DNA of 44,944 nt from Mesorhizobium sp. (GTDB taxonomy: Bacteria > Pseudomonadota > Alphaproteobacteria > Rhizobiales > Rhizobiaceae): the NCBI GenBank assembly GCA_004020545.1, contig SAQE01000026.1, positions 1-44,944 of the forward strand, written 5' to 3'. The notes under the pieces are model-generated. The model was given only the letters and a program-made list of their open reading frames with translations, was not told where the DNA came from and searched no databases. The translations under genes and the position numbers were made by a program. Below, piece by piece: positions 7,575-14,407 of the stretch. The stretch's first letter is position 1; each line of letters opens with the position of its first letter.

Positions 7575-7754
7575 TCAGCGAGGAGGCAACCATTCACCTC
7601 GCAGCCTTTGATATGCGAGGTGGAAGTGCCCACCTTCGGCACCTATCGTTGCGTTGCCGATCACCTGGCGCAGTTCCGCCGGCTTATAGCAGCGCGTGAC
7701 GCGGCAGCGAACGCATGTGATGCGTGCGATCTGCCCAGCATCATGAGCATGCAT
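7575..7754 (-). CDS. Small CxxC protein (59 aa), possibly frameshifted at its C-terminus
   Basis: Begins MHAHDAGQIARITCVRCRVTR, followed by CYKPAELRQVIGN. This resembles rhizobial short proteins that carry a Cys knuckle, a YxPxxL motif, and normally a second CxxC near the end. Here the sequence after IGN loses the expected pattern and no second CxxC appears, so a frameshift or truncation is likely. GGGACG precedes the ATG at 7754. Zinc binding by the remaining cysteines is uncertain. Confidence 0.45.
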   Translation of the reverse strand: MHAHDAGQIARITCVRCRVTRCYKPAELRQVIGNATIGAEGGHFHLAYQRLRGEWLPPR

Positions 7755-7904
7755 CAACGTCCCAGGGCGCACCTCGCGGCCACTTCTCGGGTTGTTCCGG
7801 CAATGCCTGAAATGAGGAACATATTCCTGTCCGGTCAAGAGGTCTCTTGACTCTTCGTTCTCTTTTTGTTCACATCCTCCAAGATAGCCGCAAGGGAGGC
7901 GAAA

Positions 7905-8663
7905 ATGCCACTCCGCTTGGTGATCGAGAACGCAACGTTCCAAGAACTTGCCCGCGGGGTAGCAGCCGCAGAGGCGGTTTTTGAAGCCTCTGGAATTTCC
8001 TATGAGGACGCTGCGAACGGCATGCTCGCTGTCGAGTTATGGGACATGAAGGGGTTTCCCGAAGACGCGGAGCCGAGCGAGGAAGAGGACGCAGCCGCAA
8101 CTGTCTGGTTCAAGGCCGAGCGCGCCGCCTGCGATGCGTGTTGCGCCGGATGGCCGGCAGATAAGGTCGTTCGAGCCCACCGGGTTTTGGGAATCGGTCC
8201 GATCGAGCCGAAGGTTAAGATGGTCAATCTGGCAACTTGGCCGGACAGACAGCGGCGCTACCCGGAGATCATAGAACGACTGGAAACGGCCACAGGTCCT
8301 GACCGCCAGCTCGACATCGACATCTGCTATGTGATGGGCTGGGTCAATGAACCGGGGACGCCGGAAGAGGCCGCGGAGTTGGGCCTGCCGTATCTCACCG
8401 GCAATTTGGCTGAGGTGGCCGAAATCACCCAGAAATCGCTCCAGGGCTGGACAATCGAAATCGACCAAGACCCCTGCGATGCCCGCATTCTTGACCCGGA
8501 GCGCGATAAAGCCAGCAAGGACGAGGATGATAGGAGCGTGGCCGCTTGGCGCTATTTCGATGGTCGGCGTTATATGGAGACGCCGCCGGCCAACACTGCG
8601 ATTGCCCTGACGCTGGCGGCTATGCGCCTTCAGGCCGACAGTTTTCTGCCCCAGGCATGGTGA
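7905..8663 (+). CDS. Hypothetical protein (252 aa), phage-like C-terminus
   Basis: Start at 7905 (MPLRLVIENATFQELARGV) follows GGGAGGCG; the frame is open from 7866. The N-terminal 100 residues are acidic (PEDAEPSEEEDAAAT) with helices. The middle contains LDIDICYVMGWVNEPGTPEEA. The last 80 residues alternate a tryptophan-containing strand (LQGWTIEID) with TPPANTAIALTLAAMRL. That ending resembles uncharacterised prophage-type proteins in alphaproteobacteria that finish with an Ala-rich helix. Three cysteines cluster at CDACC near residue 90. No catalytic residues are evident. Confidence 0.6.
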   Translation: MPLRLVIENATFQELARGVAAAEAVFEASGISYEDAANGMLAVELWDMKGFPEDAEPSEEEDAAATVWFKAERAACDACCAGWPADKVVRAHRVLGIGPIEPKVKMVNLATWPDRQRRYPEIIERLETATGPDRQLDIDICYVMGWVNEPGTPEEAAELGLPYLTGNLAEVAEITQKSLQGWTIEIDQDPCDARILDPERDKASKDEDDRSVAAWRYFDGRRYMETPPANTAIALTLAAMRLQADSFLPQAW

Positions 8664-8707
8664 GACGAAGCCGTGGCATTCCCCGGCCATCGGTCATTGA
8701 TCGCGAT

Positions 8708-9001
8708 ATGCCGCATCAGATCGCTCTGCCTGACGACATCTGCACCGATCGCAACTTCACGCTGATCCGGCGCTTTGTCTCGGAGCACGGCCTGACATGC
8801 AGAACCAGGACGGTGACCGCGGTTTGGGAGGACGGCAAGCAGGAACAATGGCGGCTGCATTGCTTCGCTGATCGCGCGGCAGCGGCGGCCTTCCTTGACC
8901 GCTTCGGCGGCATCGTGTTCGATCCGAAGCGTACCGGAAGCCCTGCGGAATTGAGGTCGAGGCATGTGCGGGCGCTACACCAGATATCTGCCATGGTCTG
9001 A
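8708..9001 (+). CDS. Hypothetical protein (97 aa) upstream of SRAP
   Basis: The product MPHQIALPDDICTDRNFTLI runs through WEDGKQEQWRLHCFADRAAAAAFLDRFGGIVFDPKR. It matches a family of small rhizobial proteins I recall beside SRAP genes, with a conserved W-R-hydrophobic-F core. An alternative start is ATG 8657, which would overlap the stop of the preceding gene by a few bases. The 3' end overlaps the SRAP start by 38 bases in another frame, so the two are probably co-translated. Confidence 0.6.
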   Translation: MPHQIALPDDICTDRNFTLIRRFVSEHGLTCRTRTVTAVWEDGKQEQWRLHCFADRAAAAAFLDRFGGIVFDPKRTGSPAELRSRHVRALHQISAMV

Positions 9002-9656
9002 AATCCATCGCCTCTACCGGCTGACGGCGCCGGCCGATGTCGGGCGCAACGACGCGCCGCGCTACAACATCGCGCCCACGGATGAGGTGCCTTTCGTCAC
9101 CTGGGCAGACGACGGCAATCACAAGGTCCGTGTCGGCCGCTGGTGGCTGGTGCCCTTCTGGGCGAAGGAAATGCCGAAGGGGGCTATGTTCAACGCCCGC
9201 ATCGAAGGTGTCGACACGACGCCGGCGTTTCGAGACGCCTTCAAGTCGAAGCGCTGCCTGATCCCTGCCGATGGCTACTATGAGTGGACCAAGGGCCCGG
9301 CGGATGGTGGCAAAGACCCATGGCACATTTTTCAGCCGGACCACGCGCCTTTCTCGTTCGCTGGGCTGTGGGCCTACAATTCGAACCTCGACGTAACGAG
9401 CTGTACGATCATCACCGAGCCGTCGGCGGCGCCCGTCAACCTGATCCATGACCGCCAGCCGCTCATGCTCAAGCCGGCCTATTACGATGCCTGGCTTGAC
9501 CCGAAGACGCCGGCCGGCGACCTGAAGGATATCCTCAGCCACGACATCGATGGCCAGTTGCAATTCTACCGCGTCGGCCGGCAGGTGAACGCGGCGGCGA
9601 TCAACAAGCAGCCCAACGACCACGCCGGGCTGATCGAACCGATCAAACTGCTATGA
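8964..9656 (+). CDS. SRAP (HMCES/YedK-type) abasic-site protein
   Basis: A full-length SRAP domain of 230 residues. Cys2 after the initiator Met (MCGRYTRY) is the residue that, once exposed, crosslinks abasic sites in single-stranded DNA. Other active-site elements are present: RYNIAPTDEVP, FNARIEG (Asn77), GYYEW (Glu107) and IHDRQP (His162). The usual IHDRMP is IHDRQP here, a mild variation. The family protects stalled forks from abasic-site breakage. It overlaps the following 53-aa gene by four bases, forming an operon of at least four genes (8708-10056). Confidence 0.93.
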   Translation: MCGRYTRYLPWSEIHRLYRLTAPADVGRNDAPRYNIAPTDEVPFVTWADDGNHKVRVGRWWLVPFWAKEMPKGAMFNARIEGVDTTPAFRDAFKSKRCLIPADGYYEWTKGPADGGKDPWHIFQPDHAPFSFAGLWAYNSNLDVTSCTIITEPSAAPVNLIHDRQPLMLKPAYYDAWLDPKTPAGDLKDILSHDIDGQLQFYRVGRQVNAAAINKQPNDHAGLIEPIKLL

Positions 9657-9814
9657 GCGACGAACCGAGCCGCCCCGGTGAACCTGTGCAGGCGCGCGAG
9701 CGCGGTCCGCTCGGGCACATCTGCGAGCATGCCGGATGGGGCTTCGCTCGACCAACGCAACTGTCGCACTGGTTTTGCTTTGAACAACGCGGCGAGGGAG
9801 AGAAATTCCTATGA
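9653..9814 (+). CDS. Small hypothetical protein (53 aa) in the SRAP operon
   Basis: A short frame that starts inside the SRAP stop (ATGA, 9653-9656) and ends inside the start of the next gene (ATGA, 9811-9814). Perfect coupling on both sides is strong evidence that it is translated. The product has one Cys-His-rich patch (GHICEHAGWGF) and a WFCFEQRG segment, giving Cys and His residues that could bind a metal. It is not a family I can name. Confidence 0.65.
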   Translation: MSDEPSRPGEPVQARERGPLGHICEHAGWGFARPTQLSHWFCFEQRGEGEKFL

Positions 9815-10056
9815 TCAGCCCGCCTAAACGTGCCAGCGCCTACCCGGACCGCGAGATCGACTGTCAGGAAGCAATGGAGCCTGGGTTCCAAGCCATTGTC
9901 GATTGTATGTTGGAGGCCGGTTGGACGCGGGGCGAGGTGATACGGTCACTGCGCAGACTGATCGCCGCCGACAACGTGACGCAAAAGGAAAACGCCAGGG
10001 TTGAGGCCGAACTGGCCATTGCCAGGGCGATGCTGCGCGCTGGGAAAGCACTTTAG
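9811..10056 (+). CDS. Hypothetical protein (81 aa) in the SRAP operon
   Basis: Begins MISPPKRASAYPDREIDCQEA and continues as helices (VDCMLEAGWTRGEVIRSLRRL). Two Cys are separated by about 13 residues (DCQEA, VDCML). The opening resembles rhizobial small proteins with a YPDRE(I/L)DCQEA signature. A decayed relative with FYADRELDCQEA lies at the right edge of the window on the minus strand (44706-44800). Coupled to the previous gene by a four-base overlap. Function unknown. Confidence 0.65.
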   Translation: MISPPKRASAYPDREIDCQEAMEPGFQAIVDCMLEAGWTRGEVIRSLRRLIAADNVTQKENARVEAELAIARAMLRAGKAL

Positions 10057-10244
10057 CCTAGTCCTGCGACACTGGCTGCAACGGGCGATAGAGCCTATAG
10101 CGAGATTGGGTCCGCCGTGCTCTCGTCGACGTCGGTGACGGGCATCTTGACGGCCAAAATTTTCAGACCAATATTTTTTTGTCGGGCGGACCGCTGTCGG
10201 TCGCGCCCGTCACACTCAATTGTTCGTTCGACTTGGAGGATCCT

Positions 10245-10547
10245 ATGAACGATCGGATGTTCGACAGCCCTGTTTTCGTGAAGAGCGGGACCGGCCTGAT
10301 CCAGGAGATCGCGTGCTTGGAGGACGCCCTGGAATTTCTATACGAATGGCCAAAAAACAGACGCGGCACCATTTATGAAACCGCGCTCCGCGCATGCCGG
10401 AGAGCATTTGACGGCGACTACCCGCGATCGGCCGCAAGAGAAGCGTTTTGCGGCTTCGCCAAGTCGGCCAAAATCCATGAGGAAGTGACCGCAGTCTTGC
10501 CGTGGATGGCCGGCAACCGTAGCCAGGGTGGCGGGCTGAGCACTTAA
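10245..10547 (+). CDS. DUF982 family protein (100 aa)
   Basis: Start at 10245 follows GGAGGA. The product has the family layout: strand FDSPVFVKS, then IACLEDALEFLYEWPKNRRG, then ALRACRRAFDGDYPRSAAREAFCGFAKSA. The last 20 residues extend beyond the usual core. It is immediately followed by another DUF982 gene, which is 26 bases downstream with its own strong ribosome binding site, so this is probably a tandem duplication that has diverged. Members are widespread in rhizobia and uncharacterised. Confidence 0.78.
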   Translation: MNDRMFDSPVFVKSGTGLIQEIACLEDALEFLYEWPKNRRGTIYETALRACRRAFDGDYPRSAAREAFCGFAKSAKIHEEVTAVLPWMAGNRSQGGGLST

Positions 10548-10573
10548 AGGCGTCGTGAAAGGAGGAATTCACG

Positions 10574-10858
10574 ATGCTCTCCCAATCCTTCGAAACGCCG
10601 GTCCGGGTATGGGTCGGACTGGGCTTTCCACGCCAACTCAATACGGTCGCAGATGCCTATCAGTTCGTGGTTGACTGGTGCGGCAACAGCCCGGAACAAA
10701 GGGCAGCGATCCGCGCCTGCAAAGCAGCGTTGGCAGGAGATGTCGACGCCGAGTCTGCAAGAGGCGTGTTGGTAGCCTTCGCGCGCAAGAAAGACATCCT
10801 GCTCGACGAAGGCGCAATGCCACCGTTTGCGGAAAGAGCGCCGCAGACCCACGTCTGA
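10574..10858 (+). CDS. DUF982 family protein (94 aa)
   Basis: Preceded by AAAGGAGGAATTC, a near-ideal ribosome binding site. The sequence FETPVRVWVGLGFPRQL then VADAYQFVVDWCGN then AAIRACKAALAGDVDAESAR matches DUF982. The final residues (FAERAPQTHV) are a loose tail. It follows the 10245 paralog and is probably co-transcribed with it. A perfect 22-base palindrome nine bases after the stop may terminate transcription. Confidence 0.78.
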   Translation: MLSQSFETPVRVWVGLGFPRQLNTVADAYQFVVDWCGNSPEQRAAIRACKAALAGDVDAESARGVLVAFARKKDILLDEGAMPPFAERAPQTHV

Positions 10859-10866
10859 CCCAACGA

Positions 10867-10888
10867 GCGGCGGCCGATCGGCCGCCGC
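10867..10888 (+). terminator. GC-rich perfect palindrome, possible terminator
   Basis: An 11-base arm (GCGGCGGCCGA) is followed directly by its exact reverse complement just after the DUF982 stop codon. There is no T-run, so it is a stem-loop of uncertain role rather than a classic intrinsic terminator. Confidence 0.45.
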
Positions 10889-10962
10889 CATAATCCGCCC
10901 TTTCTGAACAGCGCCGGGAGCGCAAACAGGCGATTACCGGCGACCAGCGTGGTTCCAGCTGG

Positions 10963-11185
10963 CTAGTCTTCTTCCCGAAAATCCTTGAGTGAGGCGTGCC
11001 GGAGCTTCTCCTCACCCTTCAAGAACTTCACCAACCCGACCAGGCCGGGCTTGAGCCATTCGGCCTTTTCCTTCGCCAGTCCCTTCGGCGGTGGAGCGCC
11101 TGTCTTGCCTTGTACGCAGTTCCAGAGGCCTGTCGCTTGTCTGCCTTGAAGGTGACGAAGGCGCCGGCAGCAGGACCGCCAGGCA
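10963..11185 (-). pseudogene. ligD: Remnant of LigD-type ATP-dependent DNA ligase C-terminus
   Basis: On the minus strand one frame reads GAFVTFKADKRQA. After a frameshift another reads GKTGAPPPKGLAKEKAEW, then KPGLVGLVKFLKGEEKLRHA and DFREED before a stop at 10963. This is the OB-fold end of bacterial LigD ligase. The piece at 39812-40200 carries nearly the same words (GAFVTFKADKRQALWDRV, GAPPPKVLTKEKAEW). There is no nucleotidyltransferase core, so it cannot be active. It lies next to another gene remnant (histidine kinase). Confidence 0.8.
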
Positions 11186-11389
11186 GGTTGTTGATATCTT
11201 CATGTCTCCCCCCGAAGATACGTGAAAGCTATATTCCGTAATTGGGAAACACAACACGGTTCGGAAGCGGGGCCGCCGGTCAGAAACCGCAGGGCTGCGG
11301 ACTCGGTGGCGGCGCCATAGCCCGGCCTCGGGTCCCGTAGCGCGGGCGCTAGCTACGAGGCGGACGGCTCGTCATTCCGCGCCGGCATC

Positions 11390-11580
11390 GCCAGCACCGC
11401 CAGGCCAAGCTCCGTACCACCCCTGTTCGGTCGCGTCGTGAAATAGGGTTCGAACGCCCGGTCCATCATTTCAGGCACCATCCCGGCGCCCTGGTCGCAG
11501 ATCTCGACGGCAAGCATCGTCTGCGTTCGCTCGGCAATGATGAGATTCGCCACCCCCTTGCATCGCTGCGGCAGCGCTCG
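11390..11580 (-). pseudogene. Fragment of a sensor histidine kinase ATPase domain
   Basis: The minus strand encodes VEICDQGAGMVPEMMDRAFE followed by PYFTTRPNRGGTELGLAVL. These are the G1, F and G2 boxes of a histidine kinase. The intact kinase at 18693-20849 has nearly the same sequence (VDVCDEGTGMVPEVMDRAFE). At DNA level the match extends upstream through the N-box region GCAGCGATGCAAGGGGGTGG, where one base is missing. The rest of the kinase is absent, so this is a decayed partial copy. Confidence 0.8.
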
Positions 11581-11699
11581 GCCAAGTGTCGCCGATGAAA
11601 CGGCGGGACTTCATCGACATTCCCGATCCCGTATAACTCGGCCTGGCGGCCGCCGAAGCCCATGCACAAAGAGCCGCGTCCGATGGCTCGACCGCTACT

Positions 11700-12101
11700 C
11701 TAAGACTGGAGAATGGTGTCGATCTCCTCAAGCAATGAGTAGCAGTAGGAGATTCGCTCCGGCGCCTGCCGCGCGAATTCCACAAAATATTCCGCCACGC
11801 GCATCACTGCCAATTCAGCGCCGAAGGATTCCTCCAACCGCTGCTTTCACATCATCACATCACCAAGTGGCATATCGCCCATTTCGGATGGCCACACTTC
11901 AACGCCGAGTCCGCCATCCTCGTCGATGCGCAGACAAAGCATCGACTCCTTATTGACCAGTGTAAACGCAACGGGGACATATGGCGCAACAGAGCAATAA
12001 TCTCGCTCACGCTTGAAGGTCTCTATATTCGCCTTGAGGCGCGAACGGGCCATCTTGGGATCATTGAACCTCTCCAGAAGCATGAGCGCGTGTCGACGCA
12101 T
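11700..12101 (-). pseudogene. Hypothetical gene interrupted by an in-frame TGA
   Basis: From ATG 12101 the frame reads MRRHALMLLERFNDPKMARS and on to MGDMPLGDVMM, where TGA (11847-11849) stops it after 84 codons. The same frame then continues with clean coding character (RLEESFGAELAVMRVAEYFV, then ISYCYSLLEEIDTILQS) to a TAG at 11700. The two parts most likely were one gene of about 133 codons now carrying a nonsense mutation. Alternatively, the 84-aa product is the real protein. Family not recognised; both parts look soluble and helical. Confidence 0.5.
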
Positions 12102-12209
12102 GGCTGAAATCTGGCTCGGCTTGCTTTTTGTCAAATCGTTCGTCGGAATATTTCGACATCCTCGATACGACCCTGAATGCTGGCGATGAGGCATACTGCG
12201 CAGCGCCCA

Positions 12210-13118
12210 TCACGAGTCACGCCAGTAGACGTCAGGTTCCCCGAGCTTGGCCGGATCGTCTATCTCGGCGTTCGATCTTTGTGCGATGAGACCGGCCAAG
12301 ATCTCCGCGGCAGCCAGCACCGGAGTGATGCTTTGAAAGTAGAAGCGCTTGGGCAGTGGCACCAATATGCTGGCGCGAGCCAGGGCGGCGACCGGCGAGA
12401 GGCGATCATCGGTGATGGCGACGATAGCCAGACCGCGGCATGAAGCCTTACGCGCAACCTCGACGCTCAAGCGCGCATGGGGCGCGATGCTGATCAGGAG
12501 CAGAGCGTCACCCGGGCCGGAGTTCCATAGCGCGTCCATGCCCGTGCCACCTGTGTCATCCAGCAGGACGGCCGGCTTGCGGAAATGCGACAGCGCATAG
12601 GTGAACTGATGCGCGACCGCATATTGCGAGCGCAGCCCAAAGCAAAATATCCGCGGCGCGCGAGCGAGGATCTGCGCTGCATTCACAAGCTGCTGCGAGA
12701 ACTCCCTGCCCTCGGCCAAACGGGATGTTTGGCGCGCAAAAGTAGCGATGACGTTGTCAGGCTCGACATGAACGTCCACCGCCGGCAGCGCGCCGACGTG
12801 CGGCCGTACGCTGCCGGCGGCGAAAATGGCACGATATCGCGATCGGATTTCCTCATAGCCGTCAAAGCCGACCCAATGCGCCAGCCGCATCATGGTCGTA
12901 TGACCGACCGCAGCCTTGCGCGCCAGTTCACGCATCGAGCAGAATGCGACCTCCGCCGGATGGTCGAGCATGTACTTCGCCGCCAGCTTGAGCTGCTGCG
13001 GCATTTCCTCGAACTGATCGAGAAACAGCTCCTCTACATCGTGGGGTGCTCCTGCCACGGAACTCGAGGACACGAAGATTTCGTCCTTCCTCGCAAGCCG
13101 TTGGACCATATCTCCCAT
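12210..13118 (-). CDS. MurR/RpiR-family transcriptional regulator (SIS domain)
   Basis: The N-terminal 80 residues form the RpiR helix-turn-helix domain (LKLAAKYMLDHPAEVAFCSM, ELARKAAVGHTTMMRLAHW, VGFDGYEEIRSRYR). Residues from about 125 to 260 form a SIS sugar-phosphate-binding domain (IFCFGLRSQYAVAHQFTYAL, DALLLISIAPHARLSVEVAR, GLAIVAITDD). Such regulators usually sense phosphorylated sugars. The frame opens with GTG 13190; ATG 13118 or 13109 are plausible starts and 13118 is given. It lies on the same strand about 95 bases after the ABC ATPase gene, so it may be the last gene of that operon and control it. Confidence 0.88.
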   Translation of the reverse strand: MGDMVQRLARKDEIFVSSSSVAGAPHDVEELFLDQFEEMPQQLKLAAKYMLDHPAEVAFCSMRELARKAAVGHTTMMRLAHWVGFDGYEEIRSRYRAIFAAGSVRPHVGALPAVDVHVEPDNVIATFARQTSRLAEGREFSQQLVNAAQILARAPRIFCFGLRSQYAVAHQFTYALSHFRKPAVLLDDTGGTGMDALWNSGPGDALLLISIAPHARLSVEVARKASCRGLAIVAITDDRLSPVAALARASILVPLPKRFYFQSITPVLAAAEILAGLIAQRSNAEIDDPAKLGEPDVYWRDS

Positions 13119-13213
13119 CCTTTGTTGCTCTATTGAGAACCCCACGAAAGAGCTTGCCGGCGATACTTCTCGTCGAAGCGAAAGCCGCACTTCGCATCAG
13201 GCTTCACTCGGTT

Positions 13214-14308
13214 TCAGTCAGTGACAAGCTTGAGCTTGCCGGGGTCGAGAAGCAGCCCGACCGAGCGTGAATCCATGTTCCGGATGGGAGCCTGATATTC
13301 GGTGTGGTAGAGCAGGCCGATTGGCGAGTTGATCCGGTAGAGAACCCTGTCGCCCAAAAAGGCGCAGGATTCGATTTCTCCGACCAAGCCGTCATGGGCT
13401 TCTGCTTGAGTTAGACGAAGCGCCTCCGGGCGAACCACAAGCTTTGCCGGCCCGGCCAGGACCGCCGCATCCGAAACTGCTATCTCGGAGCCTGCAATCG
13501 TCGCGACCCATTTCCCGTCCCTGGACTGGCGCGCTTCGCACTCTAGTAGGTTGGCTTCTCCGATAAAGCTCGCGACGAAGGAAGACCGGGGGTGTTCGTA
13601 GAGCCCGGCCGCTGTTCCCCGCTGCGCGACGCGACCCGATTGCATCACGACCATCGCGTCGGAGACCGCCATGGCCTCCTCCTGGTCGTGGGTAACGTAG
13701 ACCGTCGTGACGCCCAAGCGCTGCTGCAGGGAACGTATCTCGTCGCGAACCAGGCGTCGGAGCTTTGCATCGAGGTTCGACAGAGGCTCGTCCAGCAATA
13801 GAACTTCCGGCTCCAGGACGACAGCGCGGGCCACGGCGACTCGCTGCTGTTGCCCGCCGGACAGTTCGCTGGGGAGCCGAGCCCCATAGCCGGCGAGGCC
13901 GACCATTTCCAACGCCTGCTCTGCCTTTAACCTCGCTTCAGTCTTGCGTATCCCCGACATCAGAAGGCCATAGGAGACGTTCTCGATCACGCTCATATGG
14001 GGAAACAAGGCGTACGACTGGAAAACCATGGCGACGTTGCGATACGTCGCGGGCAGCATCGATACGTCACGACCGCCGATCACGATTCGGCCGCGCGTCG
14101 GCAGTTCCAGCCCTGCGATCATGCGCAATGTGGTCGTTTTTCCGCAGCCACTCGGTCCGAGCAGAGTGACCAGCGATCCCGGTTCGATGTCAAAGCTGAC
14201 ATCGTCCACGGCGCACACACTCCCGTAGACTTTGGACACGGCCTCGAACACCACGCGACCATGCTCGGCAAACACTGTCTTTGCAGTTACTCTCGCAGTT
14301 TGCAGCAT
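13214..14308 (-). CDS. ABC importer ATP-binding protein (FbpC/AfuC/PotA type)
   Basis: A 364-residue ATPase with every expected element: Walker A GPSGCGKTT at about residue 52, Q-loop MVFQSYALFPHM, signature LSGGQQQR, Walker B VLLLDEPLSNLD, and switch His in VYVTHDQEEAM. The C-terminal third is a TOBE-type regulatory domain (SFIGEANLLECEA, KLVVRPEALRL). It powers import through the double permease encoded just upstream (16591-14408), with about 100 bases between them. Substrate follows from the binding protein and is discussed there. The start at 14308 has AAAGGAGG upstream. Confidence 0.93.
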   Translation of the reverse strand: MLQTARVTAKTVFAEHGRVVFEAVSKVYGSVCAVDDVSFDIEPGSLVTLLGPSGCGKTTTLRMIAGLELPTRGRIVIGGRDVSMLPATYRNVAMVFQSYALFPHMSVIENVSYGLLMSGIRKTEARLKAEQALEMVGLAGYGARLPSELSGGQQQRVAVARAVVLEPEVLLLDEPLSNLDAKLRRLVRDEIRSLQQRLGVTTVYVTHDQEEAMAVSDAMVVMQSGRVAQRGTAAGLYEHPRSSFVASFIGEANLLECEARQSRDGKWVATIAGSEIAVSDAAVLAGPAKLVVRPEALRLTQAEAHDGLVGEIESCAFLGDRVLYRINSPIGLLYHTEYQAPIRNMDSRSVGLLLDPGKLKLVTD

Positions 14309-14407
14309 GAAAAAGTCCTCCTTTCATGACCCGCCGATGAGCGTCAGGCGGTCTTGTGCAACCATATGTTGCCGCCGCATGACGCCCGCTATCTTTGTCC
14401 AGCGCGC

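Noticed and set aside
12585-13136. 183-codon plus-strand frame
   Set aside because: It is the antisense shadow of the RpiR-type regulator, whose domains are clear.
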